From: Candidatus Tectomicrobia bacterium
GTDB lineage: Bacteria > UBA8248
Reading direction: 5' to 3'
DNA length: 64,000 nt
Assembly: GCA_016192135.1 (NCBI GenBank)
Contig: JACPUR010000037.1
Span: 54,535 to 118,534, forward strand
Position numbers and translations under genes: made by a program. Positions 11,500 to 21,535 of the stretch are shown here, piece after piece. Position 1 is the stretch's first letter, and every line of letters begins with the position of its first letter. The notes beneath the pieces are model-generated. The model was not told where the DNA came from, made no database searches, and was given only the letters and a program-made list of their open reading frames with translations.

Positions 11500-12188
11500 C
11501 CTCGGGGCGGCGGCCCATCAAGCATTGGCCGAGCGCCGAGCGCCCCCGCGAGCGCCTGATCGAAAAGGGCGCGGACTCCCTCAGCGACGCCCAACTCCTC
11601 GCCATCCTCCTGCGCACCGGCGACACTTCGCGCTCCGCCCTCGATCTCGCCCTGGCCCTCCTCGCCCAGTTCGGCGGCCTCGCTGGCCTCGCGGCCGCCT
11701 CGGTGGCCGAGCTCTGCGAGATCAAGGGCCTGGGGCCGGCCAAGGCCTCCCAGCTCAAGGCGGGCATCGAGCTCGCCCGGCGGCTCGGGAACCACGACGG
11801 CGCCGGCCGCCCCGCCTTCCACGGCGGGGAGGACGTCTTCCGCCACCTCAGCGCCCCGATGTCCGGCCTCCCCCACGAGGAGTTCCGCCTCCTCCTCCTC
11901 GACACCAAGCACCGCCTGAACCGGGAGATGACCATCTCGCGCGGCACCCTGGCCGGGACGGCCGTGGACCCGCGCGAGGTTTTCAGCGCGGCCCTGCGGG
12001 AGCGGGCGGCCGCCGTCGTCTGCGTCCACAACCATCCGAGCGGCGACCCCGGGCCCTCCCCCGAGGACCGGGCCCTCACCTCCCGCCTGCGCCAGAGCGG
12101 CCAGCTCGTGGGGGTGCCGCTGCTGGACCACGTCATCGTGGGCCGGGGCGCCTTCTTCAGTTTCGCCGAGGCGGGATGGCCTCCTTGA
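11496..12188 (+). CDS. radC: RadC family JAB/MPN-domain protein
   Basis: A 230-residue RadC protein. The N-terminal half holds a helix-hairpin-helix-like segment ([20 protein letters not shown]). The C-terminal MPN+/JAMM domain carries the metal-binding motif [17 protein letters not shown] around residues 175-191. RadC was first linked to DNA repair, but its biochemical activity is unsettled. It overlaps the preceding sugar gene by four bases and sits inside a cell-surface sugar cluster, so its location says little about function. Confidence 0.93.
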
Positions 12189-12292
12189 AATTCCGGGGGC
12201 GGATCGGCTAGATTGGCCCCGTCGAAACCGCCCGCCACCACGCCTGAGAAGCCTTCGCCCGCTCGCTCCAGCGAGATAATGCGAGGAAAGCG

Positions 12293-12871
12293 GTGGATCT
12301 CTCGGCACGGGAATTCCTGGCTGACCGCGCCCGCCGCTTCGAGGCCGCGTCGGCGGGCGAATACCCCCGCCAACTCGAGGCTTTGGCCGAGGCCGCCCTG
12401 GCCTGCCTGCGGGCCGGGGGGAAGATCCTCGTTTTCGGGAACGGCGGGAGCGCCTCCCTCGCCCAGCACTTCGCGGGGGAGCTGACGGGCCGATTCCTCA
12501 GTAACCGCCGACCCCTTCCAGCCCTCTCCCTCACGGCGGAGACCGCCTCCCTGACCGCCATCGCCAACGACTTCGGCTACGAGCACGTCTTCTCCCGCCA
12601 AATCGAGGCCCTGGCCCGGCCCGGCGACCTGGCCCTGGGCCTCTCCACGAGCGGAAAATCCCCCAACGTGGCGGCCGCCCTCGACCGCGCCCGCAGAATC
12701 GGGGCCAGGACCGCCCTCCTCACCGGAGAGGGCGGAGGCTCGGCCGCGGCCGGGATCGTCCTGGCCGTTCCCTCGCGCGACACCGACTTCATCCAGGAAG
12801 CCCACGAGGCCGCCCTGCACTACCTCTGCCACCGGCTGGACGCGGCCTTCCCGGACGAGGGGGCACAATGA
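12293..12871 (+). CDS. gmhA: Sedoheptulose-7-phosphate isomerase (phosphoheptose isomerase)
   Basis: First enzyme of ADP-heptose synthesis, converting sedoheptulose 7-phosphate to D-glycero-D-manno-heptose 7-phosphate. The SIS-domain motifs FGNGGSASLAQHFAGELTGR and LSTSGKSPNVAAAL are present; AQHFAGEL holds the His and Glu that bind zinc in known GmhA. The family usually reads SAADAQH where this protein has SASLAQH. Start GTG 12293 follows GAGGAAA at a good distance. It overlaps hldE by four bases. Confidence 0.9.
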   Translation: MDLSAREFLADRARRFEAASAGEYPRQLEALAEAALACLRAGGKILVFGNGGSASLAQHFAGELTGRFLSNRRPLPALSLTAETASLTAIANDFGYEHVFSRQIEALARPGDLALGLSTSGKSPNVAAALDRARRIGARTALLTGEGGGSAAAGIVLAVPSRDTDFIQEAHEAALHYLCHRLDAAFPDEGAQ

Positions 12872-14346
12872 CCTCCACCCTCTCCCGCCTCCTCGGCAAG
12901 ACCCCTCCCCGCCTCCTCGTGGCCGGGGACCTCATGCTGGACCGCTACGTCTGGGGCGACGTGGATCGCATCTCGCCCGAGGCCCCCGTCCAGGTGCTCC
13001 GCTGGCGGGCCGAGAACGAGGCCCTGGGCGGCGCCGCGAACGTGGCGCACAACCTGGCCGCCCTGGGCTGCGAGGTGCGCCTGCTCGGCAGCGTCGGCGA
13101 GGACGCCGAGGGGGATCGCCTCCTCGCCCTGGCCGGGGAGGCGGGGATCGACACCCGCTTCGTCCGGCGCGCCGCGGGCAGGCCCACCATCTCCAAGACG
13201 CGCCTCCTGGCCCGGAGCCAGCACGTCCTGCGGGTGGACAAGGAGGCGGATGCCCCTCCGCCCCCCGCCGCCGAGGAGGCGCTCCTCGGCGCCCTCCCCG
13301 GCGCGCTCGAAGGGGTGCAGGGCGTACTCTGCTCGGACTACCTCAAGGGCGTCCTGAGCCCCCCGCTCGCCCAGGCGCTCCTCGCCCGGGCGAGAAGCAT
13401 GAAGATCCCTGCCGTCGTGGACCCCAAGGGGCGCGACTACGCCAAGTACCGGGGCGCCCGGGCCTTGACCCCCAACCTGGCCGAGGTGGCCCTGGCGTCG
13501 GGGCTCCCGGTGGACACGGAGGACAACCTGGAGAAAGCGGCCCGGAAACTCCTGGCCGAGACCCAGGCCGAGCTCATCCTCGTGACGCGCGGGGCGGCCG
13601 GGATGACGCTCTTCGGCCGCGAGGGCCGCATCGCCCACGAGGCCGCCCGGGCCCTCGAGGTGTACGACGTGACCGGGGCGGGGGACACCGCCGCCGCCCT
13701 CTTCGGCCTTGCCCTCATCGGGGGCGCCTCCCCGGCCGAGGCCGCGCACCTGGCGAACCTGGGGGCGGGCATCGCGGTCGGCAAGGTGGGCACCGCCGTG
13801 GTGACTCCGGCCGAGCTCGAGTCCGCGCTCGACGGGAAGCGCGAGGGGGCCGGGGAGAAGGTGCTCTCCCTCGCCGACCTCCAGCGCCGCCTGAACCGCG
13901 AGCGGGCGATGGGCCGCAAGATCGTCTTCACGAACGGCTGCTTCGACCTCATCCACGTGGGCCACATCCAGTACCTCCAGCAGGCGCGGCGGCTGGGGGA
14001 CCTCCTGGTCATCGGCCTGAACGACGACGGCTCGGTGCGGCGCCTCAAGGGTCCGGGCCGGCCCCTCATCGGCGGGCGCCAGCGGGCCGAGCTCCTCGGG
14101 GCGCTCGCCTGCGTGGACTTCGTGGTCTTCTTCGCCGAGGACACCCCCCTCAAGCTCATCGAGGCCGTGCGCCCGGACATCCTGGTCAAGGGCGGGGACT
14201 ACGGCCCGGACCAGGTGGTGGGGAAGGACGCGGTCGAATCCTACGGCGGGCGGGTCGAGGTACTCCCCTACGTCGAGGGTTTCTCGACCACCCAGATCGT
14301 CGAGACCATCGTGGAGCGCTACGCCCCGGCGAAGGAGACGCGATGA
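12868..14346 (+). CDS. hldE: Bifunctional heptose 7-phosphate kinase / heptose 1-phosphate adenylyltransferase
   Basis: A 492-residue two-domain enzyme. The N-terminal ribokinase-type domain (about 1-325) has VAGDLMLDRYVWGDVDRISP, GGAANVAHNLAALG and the catalytic VTGAGDTAAALF. The C-terminal nucleotidyltransferase domain (about 345-490) has VFTNGCFDLIHVGHIQYL with the HxGH signature and later VKGGDY. It phosphorylates D-glycero-beta-manno-heptose 7-phosphate and later attaches ADP. The intermediate phosphatase GmhB is not in this cluster. It overlaps both neighbours by four bases. Confidence 0.95.
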   Translation: MTSTLSRLLGKTPPRLLVAGDLMLDRYVWGDVDRISPEAPVQVLRWRAENEALGGAANVAHNLAALGCEVRLLGSVGEDAEGDRLLALAGEAGIDTRFVRRAAGRPTISKTRLLARSQHVLRVDKEADAPPPPAAEEALLGALPGALEGVQGVLCSDYLKGVLSPPLAQALLARARSMKIPAVVDPKGRDYAKYRGARALTPNLAEVALASGLPVDTEDNLEKAARKLLAETQAELILVTRGAAGMTLFGREGRIAHEAARALEVYDVTGAGDTAAALFGLALIGGASPAEAAHLANLGAGIAVGKVGTAVVTPAELESALDGKREGAGEKVLSLADLQRRLNRERAMGRKIVFTNGCFDLIHVGHIQYLQQARRLGDLLVIGLNDDGSVRRLKGPGRPLIGGRQRAELLGALACVDFVVFFAEDTPLKLIEAVRPDILVKGGDYGPDQVVGKDAVESYGGRVEVLPYVEGFSTTQIVETIVERYAPAKETR

Positions 14347-15338
14347 GCCGCCCCCTCCTCCTCGTGACGGGCGCCGCGGGCTTCATCGGGGCGCGCCTGG
14401 CCGAGCGGCTCGCGGAAGAGGGCGCGCGCGTCGTCGCGGCCGACGCCCCGGGCCACTTCCGGTCGCGGCCCGAGATCGCCGCCATCTTCAAGGCGAATCC
14501 CCCGGCCGAGATCGTGGACCGCGAGAAGCTCCCGGCCTGGCTCGCCGGGCGGCGCCCCGGGGACGTGGAGGCCATCTTCCACATGGGGGCCTGCACCGAC
14601 ACGACGAACTACGACGAGGCCTACATGGACCGCATGAACACGGCCTACACCCGGACCCTGTGGGGCCTGGCGGCTCGCCTCGAGGCGCCCTTCCTCTACG
14701 CGAGCAGCGCCGCCGTCTATGGGGACGGCTCCCAGGGCTACGACGACTCGACCCCTCCGGGGGCCTTCTCGCCCCTCAACCCCTACGGCGCCTCCAAGCA
14801 GCGCTTCGACGAATGGGCGCTGGGGGAGCTGGGGCAGTCGGCCAGGCCCCCGCGCTGGGCCGGGTTCCGCTTCTTCAACGTCTACGGCTTCGGCGAGACC
14901 CACAAGGGCAAGATGTCGAGCGTGCTGCGCCAGGCCTTCACCCAGATCAAGGCGGGCGGACGGGTACGGCTCTTCCGCTCCCACAGGGAAGGCATCCCGG
15001 ACGGCCACCAGAAGCGCGACTTCATCCTGGCGGACGACCTCGTGGAGGCGCTCATCCACGCCTGGCGCCAGGGCCTACCGGACGGCATCTACAACCTGGG
15101 GACGGGCCGGGCGCGCACCTTCCTGGACCTCGTCCATGCGGCCTTCGCCGCCGTGGGGGCCGAGCCCCGGGTCGACTTCATCGACACTCCGCCCCCCATC
15201 CGGGAGCGCTACCAGTACTTCACCGAGGCCCGGATGGAGAAGCTGCGCGCGGCCGGCTGGCGCCGCGCCTTCACCCCGATCGAGGAGGGCGCGGCGCGCT
15301 ACTGGGAGCGCCAGCGGCCCGCCCTCGTCCACGGCTGA
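14343..15338 (+). CDS. hldD: ADP-L-glycero-D-manno-heptose 6-epimerase
   Basis: Last step of ADP-heptose synthesis for LPS inner core. It is an extended SDR with VTGAAGFIGARLAERL. The HldD-specific GACTDTT precedes NPYGASKQRFDEWA, where the Tyr-x-x-x-Lys pair lies. RFFNVYGFGETHKGKMSSV and HQKRDFILADDLV follow. Length 331 residues matches the family. It overlaps hldE by four bases, so gmhA, hldE and hldD are one transcription unit. Confidence 0.95.
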   Translation: MSRPLLLVTGAAGFIGARLAERLAEEGARVVAADAPGHFRSRPEIAAIFKANPPAEIVDREKLPAWLAGRRPGDVEAIFHMGACTDTTNYDEAYMDRMNTAYTRTLWGLAARLEAPFLYASSAAVYGDGSQGYDDSTPPGAFSPLNPYGASKQRFDEWALGELGQSARPPRWAGFRFFNVYGFGETHKGKMSSVLRQAFTQIKAGGRVRLFRSHREGIPDGHQKRDFILADDLVEALIHAWRQGLPDGIYNLGTGRARTFLDLVHAAFAAVGAEPRVDFIDTPPPIRERYQYFTEARMEKLRAAGWRRAFTPIEEGAARYWERQRPALVHG

Positions 15339-15354
15339 TCGAAAAGGGGCGCCT

Positions 15355-16149
15355 GTGGAAATCGCTCTTCTCGCAAGCGGGAGCCAGGGGAACGCCATCC
15401 TCGTAAGGGGGAGCGAGGGGGCCTTCCTCATCGACGCGGGGCTGAGCGCCCGCCAGATCGCCGGGCGCCTGGCGGCCTTCGGCGTCTCTCCCTCCGAGCT
15501 GGCCGGGCTGGTGGTGACGCACGAGCACATCGACCACGTGCGCGGGGCGGGGGCCCTGGCCCGCAAGTGGGGGCTTCCCATTTGGACGAACCGGGCCACG
15601 CGGGAGGCGGGGGCGGGGCTTCTGGGCCCCATCGGGCGATGGCACGAGGTCGAGATCGGGGCACCCTTCGAGCTGGCGGGCGTCCGGCTCGAGCCCTTCA
15701 GCGTCCCCCACGACGCGGCGGACCCCTTCGGCCTCCTCCTCGAGAACGGTGACGGCTACCGGGTGGGCCTGGCGACCGACATGGGCTTCGTCACCCGCCT
15801 CGTGCGGGAGCGGATGAAGGGGGTGCAGGGGCTCATCCTCGAGTTCAACCACGAGCTCGACATGCTGCTCTCGGGGCCCTACCCCTGGCCCCTCAAGCAG
15901 CGCATCCGCGGGAAGCTCGGCCATCTCTCGAACGAGGACGCGGCCGGCCTCCTCGCCGAAGTGGCGGGGCCGGACCTCGAGTGGGTGGTGTGCGCCCACA
16001 TCAGCCAGGAGAACAACGAGGAGCGCATCGTGCTGGAGCGGGCCTCGGACGCCCTGAACGGGTGCGCCTTCGCGCCCTTCGCCGCGAGCCAGGACCGGGC
16101 CACCCCCCGCTTCGGCCCGGGCGGCCCGCTGAGCGAGGCGGCCCCATGA
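15355..16149 (+). CDS. MBL-fold metallohydrolase (YycJ/WalJ-like)
   Basis: A 264-residue metallo-beta-lactamase-fold hydrolase. Metal ligands are visible in VVTHEHIDHVRG (HxHxDH), with further histidines in SVPHDAADPFG, LEFNHELDML and VVCAHISQENN. The opening EIALLASGSQGNAILV, followed by IDAGLSARQI, is typical of the YycJ/WalJ group, whose members are 5'-exonuclease-like or of undefined substrate. Start GTG 15355, just after hldD. The stop overlaps purB (ATGA), so it is likely translated with the purine genes. Confidence 0.85.
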   Translation: MEIALLASGSQGNAILVRGSEGAFLIDAGLSARQIAGRLAAFGVSPSELAGLVVTHEHIDHVRGAGALARKWGLPIWTNRATREAGAGLLGPIGRWHEVEIGAPFELAGVRLEPFSVPHDAADPFGLLLENGDGYRVGLATDMGFVTRLVRERMKGVQGLILEFNHELDMLLSGPYPWPLKQRIRGKLGHLSNEDAAGLLAEVAGPDLEWVVCAHISQENNEERIVLERASDALNGCAFAPFAASQDRATPRFGPGGPLSEAAP

Positions 16150-17447
16150 TCCCGCGCTACGCCCGGCCCGAGATGGCCCGAGTCTGGGAGGAGCGCGAGC
16201 GCCTCCAGCGGATGCTCGATGTGGAGATCGCCGTCTGCGAGGAGCTGGCCGAGCGCGGCGAGATCCCGAAGGAGGCGGTGGCCGAGATCAAGGCCAAGGC
16301 GGCCTTCGACCCCGCCCGGGTGCGCGAGATCGAGCGCGTCACCAAGCACGACGTCATCGCCTTCCTCACCAACGTGGCCGAGAACGTGGGCCCCGCCTCG
16401 CGCTTCATCCACATGGGGCTCACGAGCAGCGACGCGCTCGACACGGCGCTGGCCCTCCAGCTCGTCCGGGCGGCGGACATCCTCCTGGACGACATCGCCC
16501 GCCTCCGGGCCGTGCTCAAGCGCCGGGCGCACGAGCACAAGCGCACCCTCATCGCCGGGCGCACCCACGGCATGCATGCCGAGCCCACCACCCTGGGGCT
16601 CAAGATCGCCGTCTGGCACGCCGAGTTCGGCCGCGCCGGGGAGAGGGTGCGGCGGGCGCGCGAGACGGTGCGGGTGGGGAAGATTTCGGGGGCGGTGGGG
16701 GTCAGCCCCCACATCGCTCCCGAGGTGGAGGAGGCCATCCTTCGCCGCCTGGGGCTCGAGGCCGAGCCCGCGAGCGGCCAGATCGTCCAGCGCGACCGGC
16801 ACGCCGAGTACCATGCCGCGCTGGCCCTCGTCTCGGCGAGCATCGCCCGGGTGGCGACGGAGGTGCGGCACCTCCAGCGGACCGAGGTGGGCGAGGCCGA
16901 GGAGTATTTCAGCCCCGGCCAGAAGGGCAGCTCCGCCATGCCCCACAAGCGGAACCCGGTGGTCTCGGAGCAGCTCTGCGGCCTGGCCCGGGTGGTGCAG
17001 GGGAACGCCATGGCGGCGCTCCAGAACGTCCCCCTCTGGCACGAGCGCGACATCAGCCACTCCTCGGTCGAGCGGGTCATCCTGCCGGACAGCGCCATCC
17101 TGGTGGACTACATGCTGGCCAAGCTCGAGGAGCTGATGGACCGCTGGGTGGTCTATCCGGAGCGGATGAAGGAGAATCTCGAGCGCTCGCGGGGCCTCCT
17201 CCTGAGCGAGCACGTGATGCTGGCCCTCATCCGGAAGGGCCTCACCCGGGAGGAGGCCTACGCCCGGGTGCAGGGGCCCGCCATGGAGGTCTGGGCCAAG
17301 GGTGGGGACTTCCAGGCCCGGCTCCTGGCCGACCCTGGGGTGGGGGGGGTGCTCGGGGAGGCGGAGCTCGCGCGGTGCTTCGACCTGGACTCACATTTCC
17401 GCCATGTGGACGGCATTTTCCGCCGGGTTTTCGCGGAGGAGGACTGA
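16146..17447 (+). CDS. purB: Adenylosuccinate lyase
   Basis: Catalyses two beta-eliminations in purine synthesis: SAICAR to AICAR and adenylosuccinate to AMP. The fumarase/aspartase superfamily signature is GQKGSSAMPHKRNPV, with the catalytic loop just before it. Upstream are MGLTSSDALDTALALQ and AGRTHGMHAEPTTLG. Length is 433 residues, the short bacterial form. It starts inside the stop of the MBL gene. About 145 bases separate it from purC, so a second promoter there is possible, though none was clear. Confidence 0.95.
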   Translation: MIPRYARPEMARVWEERERLQRMLDVEIAVCEELAERGEIPKEAVAEIKAKAAFDPARVREIERVTKHDVIAFLTNVAENVGPASRFIHMGLTSSDALDTALALQLVRAADILLDDIARLRAVLKRRAHEHKRTLIAGRTHGMHAEPTTLGLKIAVWHAEFGRAGERVRRARETVRVGKISGAVGVSPHIAPEVEEAILRRLGLEAEPASGQIVQRDRHAEYHAALALVSASIARVATEVRHLQRTEVGEAEEYFSPGQKGSSAMPHKRNPVVSEQLCGLARVVQGNAMAALQNVPLWHERDISHSSVERVILPDSAILVDYMLAKLEELMDRWVVYPERMKENLERSRGLLLSEHVMLALIRKGLTREEAYARVQGPAMEVWAKGGDFQARLLADPGVGGVLGEAELARCFDLDSHFRHVDGIFRRVFAEED

Positions 17448-17591
17448 CCGTTTCGGGGCCGTTGTGGTAGGATAAGAAGCGCTCGGGGATGCCTTCCCCG
17501 CCCTTCCCTCCACCGTGTGCCCGACGCAAGGCGGAAAACGGCCCTGGAAACCCGCCACGGCCCCCCGGGAGGCCGATGGGAGAGATGCCTC

Positions 17592-18305
17592 ATGGAGCGA
17601 AAAGCCAAGATTTACGAGGGAAAAGCCAAGGCAGTCTACGAGACCGGCGACCCGGCCTATTACATCCAATTCTTCAAGGACGACGCCACCGCATTCAACG
17701 CGAGAAAGCGGGGGACCATCGAGTCGAAGGGAATCTTTAACAATCACATCTCGTCCCGGCTCTTCCAGGTGGTGGAGAAGGAGGGCATCCCCACCCACTT
17801 CGTCAAAACCCTCTCGGACCGCGAGATGCTGGTGAAGCGGCTCGACATCATCAAGGTCGAGGTGGTGGTGCGGAACATCGCCGCCGGGAACCTCGCCAAG
17901 CGGATGGGGGTCGAGGAGGGGATGAAGCTCCCCCACCCCATCATCGACCTCCACCTCAAGAACGACGCCCTGGACGACCCGATGATCAACGAGGACACCG
18001 TCTCGGCCTTCGGCCTGGGCACCCGCGAGGAGCTGGCCCAGATGCGCGCCTACGCCCTCAAGGTGAACCAGATCCTCCAGGCTTTCTTCGGCGAGCGGAA
18101 CGTGGATCTCGTGGACTTCAAGCTCGAGTTCGGCCGCTGCCCGGCCGAGGGCGGGAAGCTCCTCCTCGGGGACGAGATCACCCCCGACGGCTGCCGCCTC
18201 TGGGAGAAGGGCACGGGCCGCAAGCTCGACAAGGATCGCTTCCGCCGCGATCTGGGCCAGGTCGAGGAGGCCTACGCCGAGGTGGAGCGGATCGTCTCCC
18301 GCTGA
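17592..18305 (+). CDS. purC: Phosphoribosylaminoimidazole-succinocarboxamide synthase (SAICAR synthetase)
   Basis: ATP-dependent joining of CAIR and aspartate. The N-terminus reads IYEGKAKAVYET, followed by the signature VEVVVRNIAAGNLAKRMG and DEITPDGCRLW near the C-terminus. Length is 237 residues. ATG 17592 is supported by GGGAGAG (17579-17585); upstream in-frame starts have no good ribosome-binding site. The next gene, purS, begins 17 bases after the stop, and purC to purF then run nearly without gaps. Confidence 0.95.
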   Translation: MERKAKIYEGKAKAVYETGDPAYYIQFFKDDATAFNARKRGTIESKGIFNNHISSRLFQVVEKEGIPTHFVKTLSDREMLVKRLDIIKVEVVVRNIAAGNLAKRMGVEEGMKLPHPIIDLHLKNDALDDPMINEDTVSAFGLGTREELAQMRAYALKVNQILQAFFGERNVDLVDFKLEFGRCPAEGGKLLLGDEITPDGCRLWEKGTGRKLDKDRFRRDLGQVEEAYAEVERIVSR

Positions 18306-18322
18306 GGCGGAAAGGGATTCCG

Positions 18323-18583
18323 GTGGCGAAAGCCGTCGTCTACGTGACGTACAAGCGGGGCGTCCTCGACCCCCAGGGCGAGGCCGTCCGCGGCGCGCTC
18401 TCCTCCCTCGGCTTCCAGGACGTCGAGGGGGTGCGGGTGGGCCGCTACATCGAGATCGAGCTGGCCAACGGCCGGCCCGAGGAGCAGCGCGCCCAGGTGG
18501 AGAAGATGTGCCGCCAGCTCCTCGCGAACCCCGTCCTGGAGGACTTCCGGATCGAGATCAACGCCCCCGCCCCCGCCGAATAG
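18323..18583 (+). CDS. purS: Phosphoribosylformylglycinamidine synthase subunit PurS
   Basis: An 86-residue small subunit of the three-part FGAM synthase, which bridges PurQ and PurL for ammonia transfer. The sequence [20 protein letters not shown] followed by [10 protein letters not shown] is typical. Start is GTG 18323, preceded by GCGGAAAGG. Its presence, together with separate PurQ and a short PurL, shows the multi-subunit enzyme rather than the long single-chain PurL of enterics. Confidence 0.93.
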   Translation: MAKAVVYVTYKRGVLDPQGEAVRGALSSLGFQDVEGVRVGRYIEIELANGRPEEQRAQVEKMCRQLLANPVLEDFRIEINAPAPAE

Positions 18584-18590
18584 GTTGAAG

Positions 18591-19283
18591 ATGCGCTTCG
18601 CCGTGCTGGTTTTCCCGGGTTCCAACTGCGACCACGACTCCTACCACGCCGTCAAGCACGTCCTCGGCGCCGACGCGCACTTCGTCTGGCACAAGGAGGG
18701 CGGCCTCGGCGGCGCCGACGTGGTGATCGTCCCCGGCGGTTTCAGCTACGGGGACTACCTCCGCGCGGGCGCCATTGCGCGCTTCTCGCCCGTGATGGAG
18801 GCGGTGCGCCGCCATGCGGCCCAGGGGCGCCCCGTGCTCGGCACCTGCAACGGCTTTCAGATCCTGACCGAGGCGGGCCTCCTGCCGGGGGCGCTGCGGC
18901 GGAACGCCTCCCTACGCTTCATCTGCGACGACGTCTGGCTCCGCTGCGAGACCTCCCGCACCCCCTTCACCCAGGCCATCGACGCGGGGGAGCGCCTCAA
19001 GATGCCTATCGCCCACGGTGAGGGCAGCTTCTTCTGCGCCCCGGAGACCCTGGCCGAGATGGAGGTGCACGGGCAGGTCGTCTTCCGCTACTGCGACGCC
19101 GAGGGGGGGCTCACCCCGGAGGCCAACCCCAACGGCTCGACCGCCCACATCGCCGGCGTATGCAACCGGGCGGGGAACGTCCTCGGCCTCATGCCCCACC
19201 CCGAGCGCGCCAGCGAGCCCGACATGGGGAGCGAGGACGGGCTCAGGCTCTTCCAGTCCGTCCTCTCCGTCGTCACCGCATGA
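18591..19283 (+). CDS. purQ: Phosphoribosylformylglycinamidine synthase glutaminase subunit PurQ
   Basis: Class I glutamine amidotransferase subunit that supplies ammonia to Pur[10 protein letters not shown] near the N-terminus is typical. The nucleophile is Cys86 in [11 protein letters not shown], and the His/Glu pair is in LMPHPERAS near the C-terminus. ATG 18591 is preferred to an in-frame TTG at 18585. The stop overlaps the purL start (ATGA). 230 residues. Confidence 0.95.
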   Translation: MRFAVLVFPGSNCDHDSYHAVKHVLGADAHFVWHKEGGLGGADVVIVPGGFSYGDYLRAGAIARFSPVMEAVRRHAAQGRPVLGTCNGFQILTEAGLLPGALRRNASLRFICDDVWLRCETSRTPFTQAIDAGERLKMPIAHGEGSFFCAPETLAEMEVHGQVVFRYCDAEGGLTPEANPNGSTAHIAGVCNRAGNVLGLMPHPERASEPDMGSEDGLRLFQSVLSVVTA

Positions 19284-21535
19284 GCACGGCCGGCGCCTGG
19301 GCGAACGCCCCCGCCACCCTGGACACCGCGCGAGAGCACGGCCTCTCGGAGGAGGAGTGGCGCCGCATCGCCGGGCTTCTGGGCCGGGAGCCCAACCTGA
19401 CCGAACTGGGCGTCTTCTCCGCCATGTGGAACGAGCATTGCTCCTACAAGAGCAGCCGCGTCCATCTCAAGAAGTTCCCCACCAAGGGCCCCCGCGTCCT
19501 CCAGGGCCCGGGGGAGAACGCGGGCGTCGTGGACGTGGGGGACGGCCTGGCCGTCGCCTTCAAGATGGAGAGCCACAACCACCCCTCCTTCATCGAGCCC
19601 TACCAGGGCGCGGCCACGGGGGTGGGGGGCATCCTCCGGGACGTCTTCACCATGGGCGCCCGGCCCATCGCCCTGCTCGACAGCCTGCGCTTCGGCGCCG
19701 TGGGCCACGACCGCACCCCCTATCTCGCGGGCGGGGTGGTGGCCGGCATCGCGGGCTACGGCAACTGCATGGGCGTTCCCACGGTGGGAGGAGAAACCTG
19801 CTTCCATCCCTGCTACAACGGGAACATCCTGGTCAACGTCATGTGCGCGGGCGTCATGCGCTCGGACGCCATCTTCCGGGGCACGGCCTCCGGCGTGGGC
19901 AACCCGGTCATCTACGTGGGCGCCGCCACCGGCCGGGACGGCATCCACGGCGCCTCGATGGCCTCGGCGGGCTTCGACGAGAAGGCCTTGGAAAAGCGTC
20001 CCACCGTCCAGGTGGGCGACCCTTTCCGGGAGAAGCTCCTCCTGGAGGCCTGCCTCGAGCTCATGAAGAGGGGCTCGGTCGTCGGCATCCAGGACATGGG
20101 GGCGGCGGGCCTCACCTCCTCCTCGGTCGAGATGGCCGGCCGGGCGGGCACGGGTCTCCTCCTGCGGCTCGACGCCGTCCCCCGGCGCGAGGAGGGTATG
20201 ACCCCCTACGAGCTCATGCTCTCCGAGAGCCAGGAGCGGATGCTCCTCGTGGCCCAGCGGGGGCGCGAGGGCGAGGTGCGGGAGATCTTCGAGCGCTGGG
20301 ACCTCCCGATGGCGGTGGTCGGCGAGGTGACGGCGGACGGGCGCCTGCGGGTGGAGTCCGGGGGCCGGACCGTGGCCGATCTGCCGGTGAGGGCCCTCAC
20401 GGACGAGGCTCCGGCCTACGAGCGGCCCCTGCGGCCCGGGCGGGGGCTCCCCTCGGCCGACCCCCTCGAAACCCTGCCCGCGGAGAAGGACCTCGGGCCC
20501 TCTCTCCTCGCCCTGCTGGCCCACCCCAACCAGGGGCTCAAGAAGGCCATCTGGCGCCAGTACGACTACATGGTCCGCACCAACACCCTGACGCCCCCGG
20601 GCGGGGACGCCGCGCTCCTCCGCCTCAAGGGCACCTCCAAGGCCCTCGCCCTCGCGACCGACGGGAACGCGCGCTATTGCATGCTCGATCCCTATGCGGG
20701 CGGGATGCTCGCCGTGGCCGAGGCCGCCCGCAACGTGAGCTGCACCGGGGCCCTCCCCATCGCCATGACGAACTGCCTCAATTTCGGGAACCCCGAGCGG
20801 CCCGCCGTCATGGCCCAGTTCTCGGCCGCCATCGAGGGCATGGCCGAGGCCTGCCGCGTGCTGGGCGTGCCCGTCGTCAGCGGGAACGTAAGCTTCTATA
20901 ATGAGACGCAAGGCGTGGATATTTATCCCACGCCGATCGTCGGCATGGTGGGCCTCTTGGAGGAGGCCGGCCGGCGGGCGGGCATCGGGCTGGCGCGCGA
21001 GGGGGACATTCTCTACCTCCTGCACCCGGGCCGGGAGGCGCCGCTCCCCTCCGGGGGCGCGCACGAGTACGTCTGGGTGCGCTGCGGCCGGGAGGGCGGA
21101 CGGCCCCCTTCCATCTCTCTCCCCGCGGAGGCTGCCGTCCAGGGGCTGTGCCGGGAGGGGATACTGGGCGGCTTCATCCGCTCGGCGCACGACCTATCGG
21201 ACGGTGGGTTGGCCCTCGCCCTGGCCGAGGCCTGCCTGGCCTCTCCCTCCTCCCGCCTGGGGGCGCACATCCGGCTCCCCGAGGGGGTGGGGCGGCTGGA
21301 CGGGAGGCTTTTCGGGGAAGCGGCCTCCCGGATACTGATCTCGGCCCCTCCCGAGGCGGAGGGGCGGCTGCACGAGGCGGCGGGACGGCGGGAGGTGGGC
21401 CTCCTGGCCCTCGGCGCGGTAACGGGCCCCCATCTCCGGGTCGAGGCGCCGGACGGCTTCCCGGCCATGGACGTGGAGCTGAGCGAGCTACGGGCGGCCT
21501 GGGCGGGCGCCCTGGATGAGGTCTTTGGAGCATGA
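19280..21535 (+). CDS. purL: Phosphoribosylformylglycinamidine synthase subunit PurL (short form)
   Basis: A 751-residue ATP-dependent synthetase subunit of FGAM synthase, containing two AIRS-related halves. Typical stretches are [40 protein letters not shown] and [14 protein letters not shown]. The second half has LNFGNPERP and [14 protein letters not shown]. The start at 19280 overlaps purQ; longer in-frame openings reach back into purQ and are not real. The stop overlaps purF by four bases. Confidence 0.95.
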   Translation: MSTAGAWANAPATLDTAREHGLSEEEWRRIAGLLGREPNLTELGVFSAMWNEHCSYKSSRVHLKKFPTKGPRVLQGPGENAGVVDVGDGLAVAFKMESHNHPSFIEPYQGAATGVGGILRDVFTMGARPIALLDSLRFGAVGHDRTPYLAGGVVAGIAGYGNCMGVPTVGGETCFHPCYNGNILVNVMCAGVMRSDAIFRGTASGVGNPVIYVGAATGRDGIHGASMASAGFDEKALEKRPTVQVGDPFREKLLLEACLELMKRGSVVGIQDMGAAGLTSSSVEMAGRAGTGLLLRLDAVPRREEGMTPYELMLSESQERMLLVAQRGREGEVREIFERWDLPMAVVGEVTADGRLRVESGGRTVADLPVRALTDEAPAYERPLRPGRGLPSADPLETLPAEKDLGPSLLALLAHPNQGLKKAIWRQYDYMVRTNTLTPPGGDAALLRLKGTSKALALATDGNARYCMLDPYAGGMLAVAEAARNVSCTGALPIAMTNCLNFGNPERPAVMAQFSAAIEGMAEACRVLGVPVVSGNVSFYNETQGVDIYPTPIVGMVGLLEEAGRRAGIGLAREGDILYLLHPGREAPLPSGGAHEYVWVRCGREGGRPPSISLPAEAAVQGLCREGILGGFIRSAHDLSDGGLALALAEACLASPSSRLGAHIRLPEGVGRLDGRLFGEAASRILISAPPEAEGRLHEAAGRREVGLLALGAVTGPHLRVEAPDGFPAMDVELSELRAAWAGALDEVFGA